Assembly (NCBI GenBank): GCA_028282595.1
Contig: JANQHQ010000026.1
Location: 110,764-174,763, forward strand
Length of the DNA stretch: 64,000 bases
Direction of reading: 5' to 3'
Source: Chlorobium sp.
GTDB lineage: Bacteria > Bacteroidota > Chlorobiia > Chlorobiales > Chlorobiaceae
A program made the position numbers and the translations under genes. The notes under the pieces were generated by a model that was not told the DNA's origin, searched no databases, and worked only from the letters and a program-made list of their open reading frames with translations. This document shows, piece after piece, positions 8,944-16,256 of this stretch (position 1 is the first letter of the stretch; each line of letters opens with the position of its first letter).

Positions 8944-9032
8944 GGCTTTTCTTTTTTACAGTGGCGGTATTTTAACAGTATACCGGATTTGGCCGATAAC
9001 CGAAAGCACTCCTCAGGGTCGCGATAATAACC

Positions 9033-10112
9033 TTATCCCTCGAGCGAGGGATAGTCGGTGTACCCTTTCGGTCCGGCCGAGTAGAAGGTGTCCTTGTCGG
9101 GGGTGTTGAGCGGCGCACCGGTTTTCCAGCGTCGGACGAGATCCGGGTTGGCGAGAAAGGGGCGGCCGACGGCGACGAGGTCACACTTTCCCGCTTCGAT
9201 ATCGCGTTCGGCCCGTTCGGCGTCGTAACCGCCCGAAAGAATCAAGGCTCCCCCGAACTCCCGGCGGAACGTTTCCTTGATCGAATCGGGCACCAGAGGC
9301 GCACCCATCGAGGAGTGATCGACAAGATGAATGTAGAGAAGCGCCTTCTTGTCGAGCTGCTCCGCGAGATAGCCGTACTCCTTTTCCATCGCGTCGTAGA
9401 GCGGCATGTCGTTGAACACGCCGAACGGCGAAAGCCGGATGCCCACCCTGTCGCCGCCGATCGCCTCCTTTACCCCCTCCAGGGTTTCGAGCATGAAGCG
9501 CGAACGGTTTTCAAGCGAACCTCCGTACCGGTCGGTTCGCAGGTTGGTGTTGGGGCGGAAAAACTGCTCGAGAAGATAACCGTTCGCCCCGTGCAGCTCG
9601 ACGCCGTCGAAACCCGCCTTCACGGCGTTTTCCGCGGCCCGGACGTATTCGGCGATCGTGGCGTCGATCTCCCGCCCGGTCATTTCGGCCGGTACGGGAT
9701 AGGGCTTGAGCCCGTCGTTATCGGTATACATGACACCCGCAGCGGCGACGGCCGAGGGTGCGATCACACGCGCGCCCGGCGGCATGTTCAGCGGATGGGC
9801 GATCCGTCCGCAGTGCATGATCTGCAGGAACATCCTCGCCCCGCCCCGGTGCACGGCACTCGTAACGGCTTTCCACCCCTCGATCTGGGCGGACGAGTAC
9901 ATCGCGGGAATCCTGGGGTATCCGAGACCGTTCGGCGAGGGGGAGGTCCCCTCGGTGATAATGAGCCCTGCCGTAGCCCGTTGCGAGTAGTACTCGACCA
10001 TGAGCTCGTTGGGGAAATTGCCCTCGGCGCGGCTGCGCGTCATCGGCGCCATCACCAGGTGGTTCCGCAGTTGCATCGGACCGAGGTCGGCGGGAGAGAA
10101 GAGTATCGACAT
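9033..10112 (-). CDS. Old-yellow-enzyme family NADH:flavin oxidoreductase
   Basis: A 359-residue FMN enzyme of the OYE/NemA class that reduces activated alkenes and similar electrophiles with NAD(P)H. Visible are MAPMTRSRA near residue 20, LQIMHCGRIAHP (active-site region; NemA has HVGR here), FDGVELHGANGYLLEQFF and NTNLRTDRYGGSLENRSRF near 180-220, and LVAVGRPFLANPDL near 320. The ATG at 10112 starts the family-like MSILFSPADLG. Its original Shine-Dalgarno, GGGAGGA, is now at 10308-10314, separated from the ATG by an inserted 182-bp element whose end offers AGAGG instead. Expression may therefore be changed. Confidence 0.9.
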   Translation of the reverse strand: MSILFSPADLGPMQLRNHLVMAPMTRSRAEGNFPNELMVEYYSQRATAGLIITEGTSPSPNGLGYPRIPAMYSSAQIEGWKAVTSAVHRGGARMFLQIMHCGRIAHPLNMPPGARVIAPSAVAAAGVMYTDNDGLKPYPVPAEMTGREIDATIAEYVRAAENAVKAGFDGVELHGANGYLLEQFFRPNTNLRTDRYGGSLENRSRFMLETLEGVKEAIGGDRVGIRLSPFGVFNDMPLYDAMEKEYGYLAEQLDKKALLYIHLVDHSSMGAPLVPDSIKETFRREFGGALILSGGYDAERAERDIEAGKCDLVAVGRPFLANPDLVRRWKTGAPLNTPDKDTFYSAGPKGYTDYPSLEG

Positions 10113-10114
10113 GG

Positions 10115-10296
10115 GGGCACCTCTATGTAATTTATTCCGCGCTTCAATTGCTTCGTTGTCCCGACGCGTCGGGATCAAAATCCTCATCCCGATGTGTCGG
10201 AACTCCGGTTTCGAAGTCTATCCCGGTTGCTATCGGGACTCCGTTCACCTTGCATCCCGATGGAATCGGGACTCATGACAAGTAATAGGGGTGCCC
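10115..10296. mobile_element. MITE-like element with 4-bp target duplication (intact copy)
   Basis: The 182-bp segment begins GGGCACCTCTAT and ends ATAGGGGTGCCC, an 11-of-12 terminal inverted repeat, and is flanked by ATGG on both sides (10111-10114 and 10297-10300). It contains four palindromes: TCCCGACGCGTCGGGA at 10159, ATCCCGATGTGTCGG near 10187, TCCCGGTTGCTATCGGGA at 10221 and ATCCCGATGGAATCGGG near 10254. It has no coding capacity. Joining the flanks restores a normal leader for the reductase gene, with GGGAGGA seven bases before ATG, which shows directly that this is an insertion. Its first 101 bp match 63901-64000 with few differences. The transposase that moves it is not in the window. 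Confidence 0.88.
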
Positions 10297-10367
10297 ATGG
10301 TTGGGTCCTCCCTTTAGGTTCAAAACACCCGCGGGATGAAAATTGTTGCCGGCCGGCGGAAAACCCT

Positions 10368-10892
10368 CTATCCGCCCGTCCTGGCCGCCTGCCGCTTCAA
10401 ACGCCAGACGGAAAACATACCGCCGAGACCGGAAACAGGGGCGTAGAGAAAAACGGTGATCGCGATGCTGACAAGGAGATCGGCAAGGCTCATCCGCACC
10501 GGCGTCTGCAGCACGGTCTCGAGCTGCCCGACGAAATTCTCCTGCTCGGGCGAGAGGCTACGGGTCCAGTCGATGATCAGCATGAGGCCCTCGATGCCGG
10601 GACGGTAACCGAAGCCGGTCATGAGCAGATAACCCGCCAGGACCGACAGCACGGACCCCAGGATTCCGGCGAAGCCGCCGTAAACGAACGCCTCGGACAT
10701 CGTCAGCCGCACCTGACAGGTGACGATGTAGTAATAGACGGCGAAAGCCCCGCTGATGACTATGCCGGCAAAAAACAGGGCGTTGATCAGTGTGAGATAG
10801 GGCACCGTGGTGGTCAACAGAATCAGGATCGAGCCGAGCGCAAGCCCCTTCACCTTTCCGGGGCACGTTCCGTCCGCGTTCACTTCAGCCAT
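10368..10892 (-). CDS. Hypothetical four-helix membrane protein
   Basis: A 174-residue protein with about four hydrophobic helices (near 17-35, 38-58, 70-92 and 135-155) and a loop carrying IIDWTRSLSPEQENF. I do not recognise a family with certainty; it resembles small integral membrane proteins of the DUF4199 kind. I prefer the ATG at 10892 (MAEVN), preceded by GAGGGG at proper spacing, over a GTG two codons earlier. It directly follows dapB on the same strand with a gap of 9 bp, so the two are probably co-transcribed. Confidence 0.65.
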   Translation of the reverse strand: MAEVNADGTCPGKVKGLALGSILILLTTTVPYLTLINALFFAGIVISGAFAVYYYIVTCQVRLTMSEAFVYGGFAGILGSVLSVLAGYLLMTGFGYRPGIEGLMLIIDWTRSLSPEQENFVGQLETVLQTPVRMSLADLLVSIAITVFLYAPVSGLGGMFSVWRLKRQAARTGG

Positions 10893-10901
10893 GGGCACCC
10901 C

Positions 10902-11648
10902 TCAAGCAAGCACATCGTCGAGAAAATCGTCCATCGTACGGAAACCGGGCGCCAGCCGGTGCCGTTCCGCAAGCCATTTTCCGGCCTGGACCGCACCCAT
11001 GGCGAAGCCCCGGCGATTCCTGGCCGTATGGGAGATGACGATATCGTCGAATTCCGAATTGACATGAGCGGCGTGCCGGCCGAAAACGGATCCGAGACGG
11101 ACGGCCGACACCTGCAACTCATCCGGAGCGATGGTTCCACCCTCGTGCAGTTCTCTCGCGATCGAGCGTTTGCGCGGATTGGCGTCGAGGATCATCTGTG
11201 CGGCATGTAACGCCGTTCCGCTCGGAAAGTCGGCTTTTCCGGTGTGATGCTGTTCCGAAAACGCGATATCGAACGCGTCGAAGGGAGCGATCATGCGCGC
11301 AGCCTCGCGAACGGTCCTGAGAAAGATATTGACGCCGAGGGAGAAGTTCGCCGAATAGAGCAGCGACGCTCCCGCATCGGCCACTTTCACCCTGACATCG
11401 GCCATGCTTTCGTCCCAGCCCGTCGTACCGACGACGACCGGAACTCCCGAAGAGAGCATTGCCGGAAGATTGGCGAGAAAGGCGTCGCGAACGGTGAAAT
11501 CGACGATAACGTCGCTACCGGCGAAGCTCCTTTCCGAAATGTCGGCATCGACATCGAGCACCGTGTGAACATGGTGCTCCCCGGAAGCCTCGATCGCCTC
11601 GGCCACCTGCTTACCCATTCTGCCATTGCCTACAAGCGTATACTTCAT
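10902..11648 (-). CDS. dapB: 4-hydroxy-tetrahydrodipicolinate reductase DapB
   Basis: DapB reduces the dipicolinate intermediate in the diaminopimelate/lysine pathway, supplying peptidoglycan cross-links. The 248 residues begin with the nucleotide-binding VGNGRMGKQV, have VVGTTGWDE near 75, and the family hallmark EQHHTGKADFPSGTA near 135-150 with the catalytic histidine and lysine. Length is normal for the shorter DapB forms. The ATG at 11648 begins the conserved first strand; an upstream extension would add non-conserved residues. It is followed on the same strand by a small membrane protein. Confidence 0.95.
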   Translation of the reverse strand: MKYTLVGNGRMGKQVAEAIEASGEHHVHTVLDVDADISERSFAGSDVIVDFTVRDAFLANLPAMLSSGVPVVVGTTGWDESMADVRVKVADAGASLLYSANFSLGVNIFLRTVREAARMIAPFDAFDIAFSEQHHTGKADFPSGTALHAAQMILDANPRKRSIARELHEGGTIAPDELQVSAVRLGSVFGRHAAHVNSEFDDIVISHTARNRRGFAMGAVQAGKWLAERHRLAPGFRTMDDFLDDVLA

Positions 11649-11745
11649 GAAAAAGTCAACATTCAAAAGTTAAAACGAACTCCGGGCGGTCATATGGTGA
11701 CCTGCCGATGCATGCAGGAACTTCTTACGGTTCAACAAAGCAGCT

Positions 11746-12339
11746 TCAGAACTTCAGGCTCACGCTGACCGAAGGCTGGCCCATCGTTTCCTGCGGGGAA
11801 ACCCCGGAAATACCCTCTTCCGTTATCGTGTCGAAATCGAAGAGATGAGCGTCGACATACGCGTCGATGATGCCCGCTATGTAGGCGAGCGCGAAAAACA
11901 CGATATGCTGGTTCCGCTTTTCCTGATAGTCGTCGCGTTCGCTCCTGTGGAACGAAGCGTCGGGTCCGTCGGGATCGGCCGAGTATTTGTCCCGGTAGTC
12001 GTTGTAGCTGTCGTTGTAATCCAGCGCACGATAGCCGAAGTAACCGAGCAGCCCGTAGAGGATCGGCACCTTCCAGAGAGCCCCGTTGTAGATCTGCCCG
12101 TAACCCGGCACGACGGCCGATATCATCGCGACTTTCCAGGGCTCCATCCGCCCGCCGCTCTCCTCTTCCCGTTCGGTTTTCTCTTCCGGCGAAACCTCCG
12201 CGAAGAGAGCCTCACCGATCGCCTGTGACGTTTCGCGACTGTCGGGAAAAACCGGTTCGGATGCACGGAGGGGAGAGGCCGCCGCCGTGCACAGCGCCGT
12301 CGAGAGGAGCAGCGCGGCCGTGGCTGAACGTTTAGTCAT
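11746..12339 (-). CDS. DUF5683 family membrane protein
   Basis: A 197-residue exported or membrane protein. After a hydrophobic N-terminus (TAALLLSTALCTAAA) and an acidic linker it carries the DUF5683 motif SAVVPGYGQIYNGALWKVPILYG-like segment near 80, followed by two membrane helices and a soluble tail. The function of DUF5683 is unknown. The ATG at 12339 overlaps the stop of parB by 8 bp, so both are likely translated from one message. The same linkage to parA and parB occurs in relatives of this group as far as I recall. Confidence 0.75.
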   Translation of the reverse strand: MTKRSATAALLLSTALCTAAASPLRASEPVFPDSRETSQAIGEALFAEVSPEEKTEREEESGGRMEPWKVAMISAVVPGYGQIYNGALWKVPILYGLLGYFGYRALDYNDSYNDYRDKYSADPDGPDASFHRSERDDYQEKRNQHIVFFALAYIAGIIDAYVDAHLFDFDTITEEGISGVSPQETMGQPSVSVSLKF

Positions 12340-13222
12340 GCTGCATAATGTCAAGAATTCTTTCCAGATCGTCAGCGGAAAAATACTGTATATGAATTTC
12401 TCCCTGCCCTTTTTTCTTTTCGACGATCCGAACTTTGGTAGCGAAGCGGTCCCTCAGGGTGGTCTCTATCTGGCCGAACTTTCCGGAACCGCCTGCGGGT
12501 AAGGCCGGAGCCGTTTTTTTCGGCCCCTCCCTGAAAAGCCTCGCCACAAGGTCCTCGGTCTGCCGCACGGAAAACTTCTTCTGCAGAATCGTTCTCCAGA
12601 CGCGGATCTGCTCCTTCTGGCCGGGAAGATTGACCAGCGCCCGGGCATGACCGGAGGATATCTCGTTCTTGCGGATGCTCTCCTGAATGGCCGGCGGCAG
12701 CTTGAGCAGCCGGAGAAAGTTGCTGATCGTCGAGCGGTTCTTGCCGACCTTCTGCGCGACTTCGTCCTGCGTCATGTCGCAGTTGCTGATCAGACTCCTG
12801 AGCGCCTGGGCGACCTCGATGGCGTTGAGGTCCTCCCGCTGAATGTTCTCTATAAGGGCCAGCTCGAGCTTGTTCGAGTCCTCGTGAGCGTCGATCACGT
12901 ACGCGGGAATAAACCTGAACCCGGCCTTCCTGACGGCTCGCAGACGCCGCTCACCGCTCACGAGCTCGTACCCGTCCGCTTCCCTGCTTACGGTAACCGG
13001 CTGAATGACCCCGTTCTCTATGATCGAGTTCATCAGATCCTCGAGCGCCGATTCGTCGAACTCCTTTCTCGGCTGAAAGGGGTTGACGCGTATTTTCTCT
13101 ACCGGCAGACTGCCGACGGCTCCTTTCTGAACCCACGATTCGTCATCGGACCTGCCGGAAGGAAGAAATCCCTCATCCGGGATAAGAGCCTTCAGCCCTT
13201 TTCCCAACGCTTTTTTCGCCAT
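12332..13222 (-). CDS. parB: Chromosome partitioning protein ParB
   Basis: A 296-residue ParB/Spo0J protein that loads at parS sites and spreads to help segregate the chromosome. It begins with the standard MAKKALGKGLKALIPDE. The CTPase/nuclease-like domain has VEKIRVNPFQPRKEFDE, GVIQPVTV and LVSGERRLRA; the central helix-turn-helix has MTQDEVAQKVGKNRSTISNFLRLLKLP, and ISSGHARALV follows; the C-terminal dimer domain is shorter and variable. It lies just downstream of parA (35-bp gap). This is the chromosomal rather than the plasmid type. I saw no parS match when scanning the flanks by eye. Confidence 0.95.
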   Translation of the reverse strand: MAKKALGKGLKALIPDEGFLPSGRSDDESWVQKGAVGSLPVEKIRVNPFQPRKEFDESALEDLMNSIIENGVIQPVTVSREADGYELVSGERRLRAVRKAGFRFIPAYVIDAHEDSNKLELALIENIQREDLNAIEVAQALRSLISNCDMTQDEVAQKVGKNRSTISNFLRLLKLPPAIQESIRKNEISSGHARALVNLPGQKEQIRVWRTILQKKFSVRQTEDLVARLFREGPKKTAPALPAGGSGKFGQIETTLRDRFATKVRIVEKKKGQGEIHIQYFSADDLERILDIMQHD

Positions 13223-13257
13223 AGTGTGACCTGCCCGTGAAAAGGTTTCAGGCGGCG

Positions 13258-14055
13258 CTACTGCTGCCTGATTTTAAATTTTTTGATATTGCCGTCTTTC
13301 TCGAAAATCTCCTGTACAAGATCGAGATAGTCTTTCGACCCCAGACTCTGGGCATCGTACAGCAATGCGGGCTTGCCGTGGCTGGGGGCTTCTGAAAGCC
13401 GGACGTTTCTGCGGATATAGGTTTTGTACACCTTGTCCTTGAAAAACTTCTTGACCTCTTCGGCGACCTGTCCGGCAAGGCGAAGACGCGCGTCGAACAT
13501 GGTCAGAAGCACGCCCTCGATCGTCAGCCTCGGATTGAGATGCTTTCTGACGATGCTGATGGTGTTGAGCAGCTTTCCCAGGCCTTCGAGAGCGTAGTAT
13601 TCGGCCTGAACGGGAATGAGCACCGAATCGGCGGCCGTCAGCGAGTTGAGGGTGATCAGGCCGAGCGACGGAGGACAGTCGATGATGATGTAGTCGTACT
13701 TGTCCCTGACACCCTTGAGGGCCTTCTGCATCACGTACTCCCTCTCCCGCATGTTGACCAGCTCGACTTCCATGCCGACGAGGTTGACATTGGAGGGGAC
13801 GACATCGAGATATTCGAGACTGGTCGAACGGATCGCCTCGCTCATATCCCCGCCCTGCACCATAACGTGGTAAAAGGTGTTTTCGATCTCCTCCTCGGTA
13901 TCGAGACCGAACCCGGAGGTGGCGTTCGCCTGCGGGTCGATGTCTATCAGGAGGGTCCTGAACTCCGATATCGCAATCGATGCGGCGATATTGACGGCCG
14001 TGGTCGTCTTACCGACTCCACCCTTCTGATTTGCTATGGCGATAACTCTGCCCAT
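13258..14055 (-). CDS. parA: Chromosome partitioning ATPase ParA
   Basis: A 265-residue Walker ATPase of the ParA/Soj family that works with ParB. The deviant Walker A is IANQKGGVGKTTTAVN at residues 7-22, switch I includes DIDPQANATSGFG, and Walker B is YIIIDCPPSLGLITLNSL near 115. The ATG at 14055 gives the family-standard MGRVIAIANQ; a TTG two codons upstream is less likely. The gene heads a minus-strand block with parB and the DUF5683 gene. The divergent glycosylase gene starts 82 bp away, so promoters for both directions must lie in that gap. Confidence 0.96.
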   Translation of the reverse strand: MGRVIAIANQKGGVGKTTTAVNIAASIAISEFRTLLIDIDPQANATSGFGLDTEEEIENTFYHVMVQGGDMSEAIRSTSLEYLDVVPSNVNLVGMEVELVNMREREYVMQKALKGVRDKYDYIIIDCPPSLGLITLNSLTAADSVLIPVQAEYYALEGLGKLLNTISIVRKHLNPRLTIEGVLLTMFDARLRLAGQVAEEVKKFFKDKVYKTYIRRNVRLSEAPSHGKPALLYDAQSLGSKDYLDLVQEIFEKDGNIKKFKIRQQ

Positions 14056-14136
14056 TGGCAACCGGAAAAATTGTGTCGCTGTTGTTCCCTTGCGACTTGC
14101 TAAATTATAATACTTGATCCAACTTTTACAAACTTC

Positions 14137-14775
14137 ATGCGCGTTTCAATGCGGAGAGTGTCCCGGGATTTTTTTCTGCAGCCCGCGCTGGATCTCGCCG
14201 AAGCGCTTCTCGGCAGGGTCTTCGTGCATCGTGAAGCCTCCGGGGTCGTCTACCGGGCGAAAATCGTGGAAACCGAGGCCTACCTGGCGGAGGGAGACGA
14301 AGCCTGCCACGCCTTCCGGGGCATGACGCGAAGAAACCGCTCCATGTATGCTTCTCCCGGAACACTTTACGTATATTTCACTTACGGGTGTCACAACCTG
14401 ATGAATATCGTCACGGAACCGGAAGGAACGGCCGGCGCGGTGCTCCTGAGAGCCATGGAGCCTCTCGAAGGCCTGGAAAAGATGGCCCGGAACCGGAATA
14501 CCGATTCCCGCGCGAATCTCACGAACGGACCGGGAAAGCTCACCATGGCGATGGGCATTACGCTTGCGCACGACGGCCTGCACCTTTCGGGAGATACCGT
14601 CTATCTTGAGGAAGGAAACCCGGTTTCGCCCGATCAGATCCGCTCGTCGGAGCGGATAGGCATCACGAAGGGAACGGAGCTCCGATGGAGACGTTATATC
14701 GCCGACTGCCCGTTCGTCTCGAAAACAAAGCCCGGACCGCCGGGAAAAAAGAGGCGGACCCTGTTGCAAACTTGA
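14137..14775 (+). CDS. 3-methyladenine (alkyladenine) DNA glycosylase
   Basis: A 212-residue AAG/MPG-type base-excision enzyme that removes alkylated purines. The family block is unmistakable: IVETEAYLAEGDEACHA, RRNRSMYASPGTLYVYFTYG and CHNLMNIVTEPEG, with the catalytic glutamate in VETEAY, then LTNGPGKLTMAMGI near 130. The ATG at 14137 or that at 14149 could start it; the second begins MRRVSRDFF, closer to other members. A compact monomer of normal length. It stands alone between parA and mgtE. Confidence 0.92.
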   Translation: MRVSMRRVSRDFFLQPALDLAEALLGRVFVHREASGVVYRAKIVETEAYLAEGDEACHAFRGMTRRNRSMYASPGTLYVYFTYGCHNLMNIVTEPEGTAGAVLLRAMEPLEGLEKMARNRNTDSRANLTNGPGKLTMAMGITLAHDGLHLSGDTVYLEEGNPVSPDQIRSSERIGITKGTELRWRRYIADCPFVSKTKPGPPGKKRRTLLQT

Positions 14776-14819
14776 AAAAAAATCATCTTTTTTAGGCAAG
14801 TCCCTTAACCGTCCTGATC

Positions 14820-16202
14820 ATGATCGGCACGCCAATCCTGCCAGAAATCCGGGAGCTGATCGAGCGCCGCAACTTCAGCGCGCTCCAGAGGATTTTCACG
14901 GACTGGCTCCCCGTCGACCTCGCCGAGCTCATTTCGGATCTCCCGGAAAACGAGCAGGCCATCCTTTTCAGACTCCTGCCCAAGGAAGTCGCGACGCAAA
15001 CATTCGAGTACCTCGACATCGACGCCCAGGAGAACCTGCTGACGGCCCTGACGAAGAAGGATGTCTCGCATATCCTCAACAGCATGTCGCCGGACGACCG
15101 CACCGAAATGCTGGAGGAACTTCCCGGCAACGTCGTGCAGGAACTGCTTCGCCTGCTTTCTTTCGAGGAGTTCAAAATCGCCAAGACGCTCTTGGCCTAT
15201 TCCGAGGACAGCGTCGGGAGGCTCATGTCTCCGGACTATCTCAGCGTCAAGAAGGACTGGACGATCACCCAGGTTCTCGACTACATCAGAAAACACGGTC
15301 ACGAAAGCGAAACGCTGAACGTCATCTATGTCGTCGACGACTACGGAAAGCTTATCGGCGAGCTCCTCTCGCGCGACCTCCTGCTTTCGCAGCCGGACAA
15401 AATCGTCAGAAATCTCATTTCCGAAGAGAAGATCATCACCCTGACGGCCACACAGGACCAGCAGGACGCGCTCGACACCTTCAAGCGCTACGACCGCGTC
15501 GCCCTTCCGGTCGTGGACTCCAACGGTTACCTGATCGGCATCGTGACGGTCGACGACATGCTCGACGTCGCCGAGGAAGAGGAAACGGAAGACATTCAGA
15601 AGTTCGGCGGTATCGAAGCCCTCGACGAGCCCTACATGGATCTCCCCCTGCTCCAGGTCATCAAGAAACGGGGGGTCTGGCTGGTCGTGCTCTTCCTCGG
15701 CGAAATGCTTACCGCCTCGGCAATGGCGTTTTTCGAGGATGAACTCGCCAAGGCGATCGTGCTCGCCACATTCATTCCGCTCATCATTTCAAGCGGCGGG
15801 AACTCCGGCTCGCAGGCCGCGACGCTCATCATCCGTGCGCTCGCACTCGGGGAGATCACCCTCAAGGACTGGTGGCGGGTGATGCGACGGGAGATTCTTT
15901 CCGGACTCGCCCTCGGAAGCATTCTGGGCCTTATCGGCGTTTTCAGGGTCGTCTTCTGGTCCATCGTGCTGGGCTCCTACAACGTCGAGTGGGTAACGAT
16001 CGGCTATACGGTCGGGGTCTCCCTGGTCGGCGTCGTCCTTCTCGGTACGCTTGCGGGATCGATGCTCCCGCTTCTCCTGCAGCGCTGGGGACTCGACCCG
16101 GCGACCTCTTCCGCACCTTTCGTCGCCACCATCGTCGATGTCGCGGGCATCATCATCTATTTCAGCGTCGCCACGATTTTCCTCAGCGGCATCCTGCTCT
16201 GA
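14820..16202 (+). CDS. mgtE: Magnesium transporter MgtE
   Basis: A 460-residue MgtE Mg2+ channel. The N-terminal helical domain (about 1-130) contains LPKEVATQTFEYLD and SPDDRTEMLEELP; two CBS domains follow (about 140-260), with VDDYGKLIGEL and VDSNGYLIGIVTVDDMLDV. The membrane domain of five helices starts near 285 and has SGGNSGSQAATLIIRALALGEI, which forms the pore signature, and closes with FVATIVDVAGIIIYF. Members sense cytoplasmic Mg2+ through the CBS and N domains. No Mg riboswitch is obvious in the short leader. Confidence 0.95.
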   Translation: MIGTPILPEIRELIERRNFSALQRIFTDWLPVDLAELISDLPENEQAILFRLLPKEVATQTFEYLDIDAQENLLTALTKKDVSHILNSMSPDDRTEMLEELPGNVVQELLRLLSFEEFKIAKTLLAYSEDSVGRLMSPDYLSVKKDWTITQVLDYIRKHGHESETLNVIYVVDDYGKLIGELLSRDLLLSQPDKIVRNLISEEKIITLTATQDQQDALDTFKRYDRVALPVVDSNGYLIGIVTVDDMLDVAEEEETEDIQKFGGIEALDEPYMDLPLLQVIKKRGVWLVVLFLGEMLTASAMAFFEDELAKAIVLATFIPLIISSGGNSGSQAATLIIRALALGEITLKDWWRVMRREILSGLALGSILGLIGVFRVVFWSIVLGSYNVEWVTIGYTVGVSLVGVVLLGTLAGSMLPLLLQRWGLDPATSSAPFVATIVDVAGIIIYFSVATIFLSGILL

Positions 16203-16256
16203 CGACAACCGGCGGCCCCCGGCGCCTCTTCATCCGTAACGCCAACCCTGAACAGC

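Noticed and set aside
10884..10904. GAGGGGTGCCC before the membrane protein ATG looks like an element end
   Set aside because: No second terminus, palindrome or duplication nearby, and it lies between overlapping operon genes where it serves as an SD.
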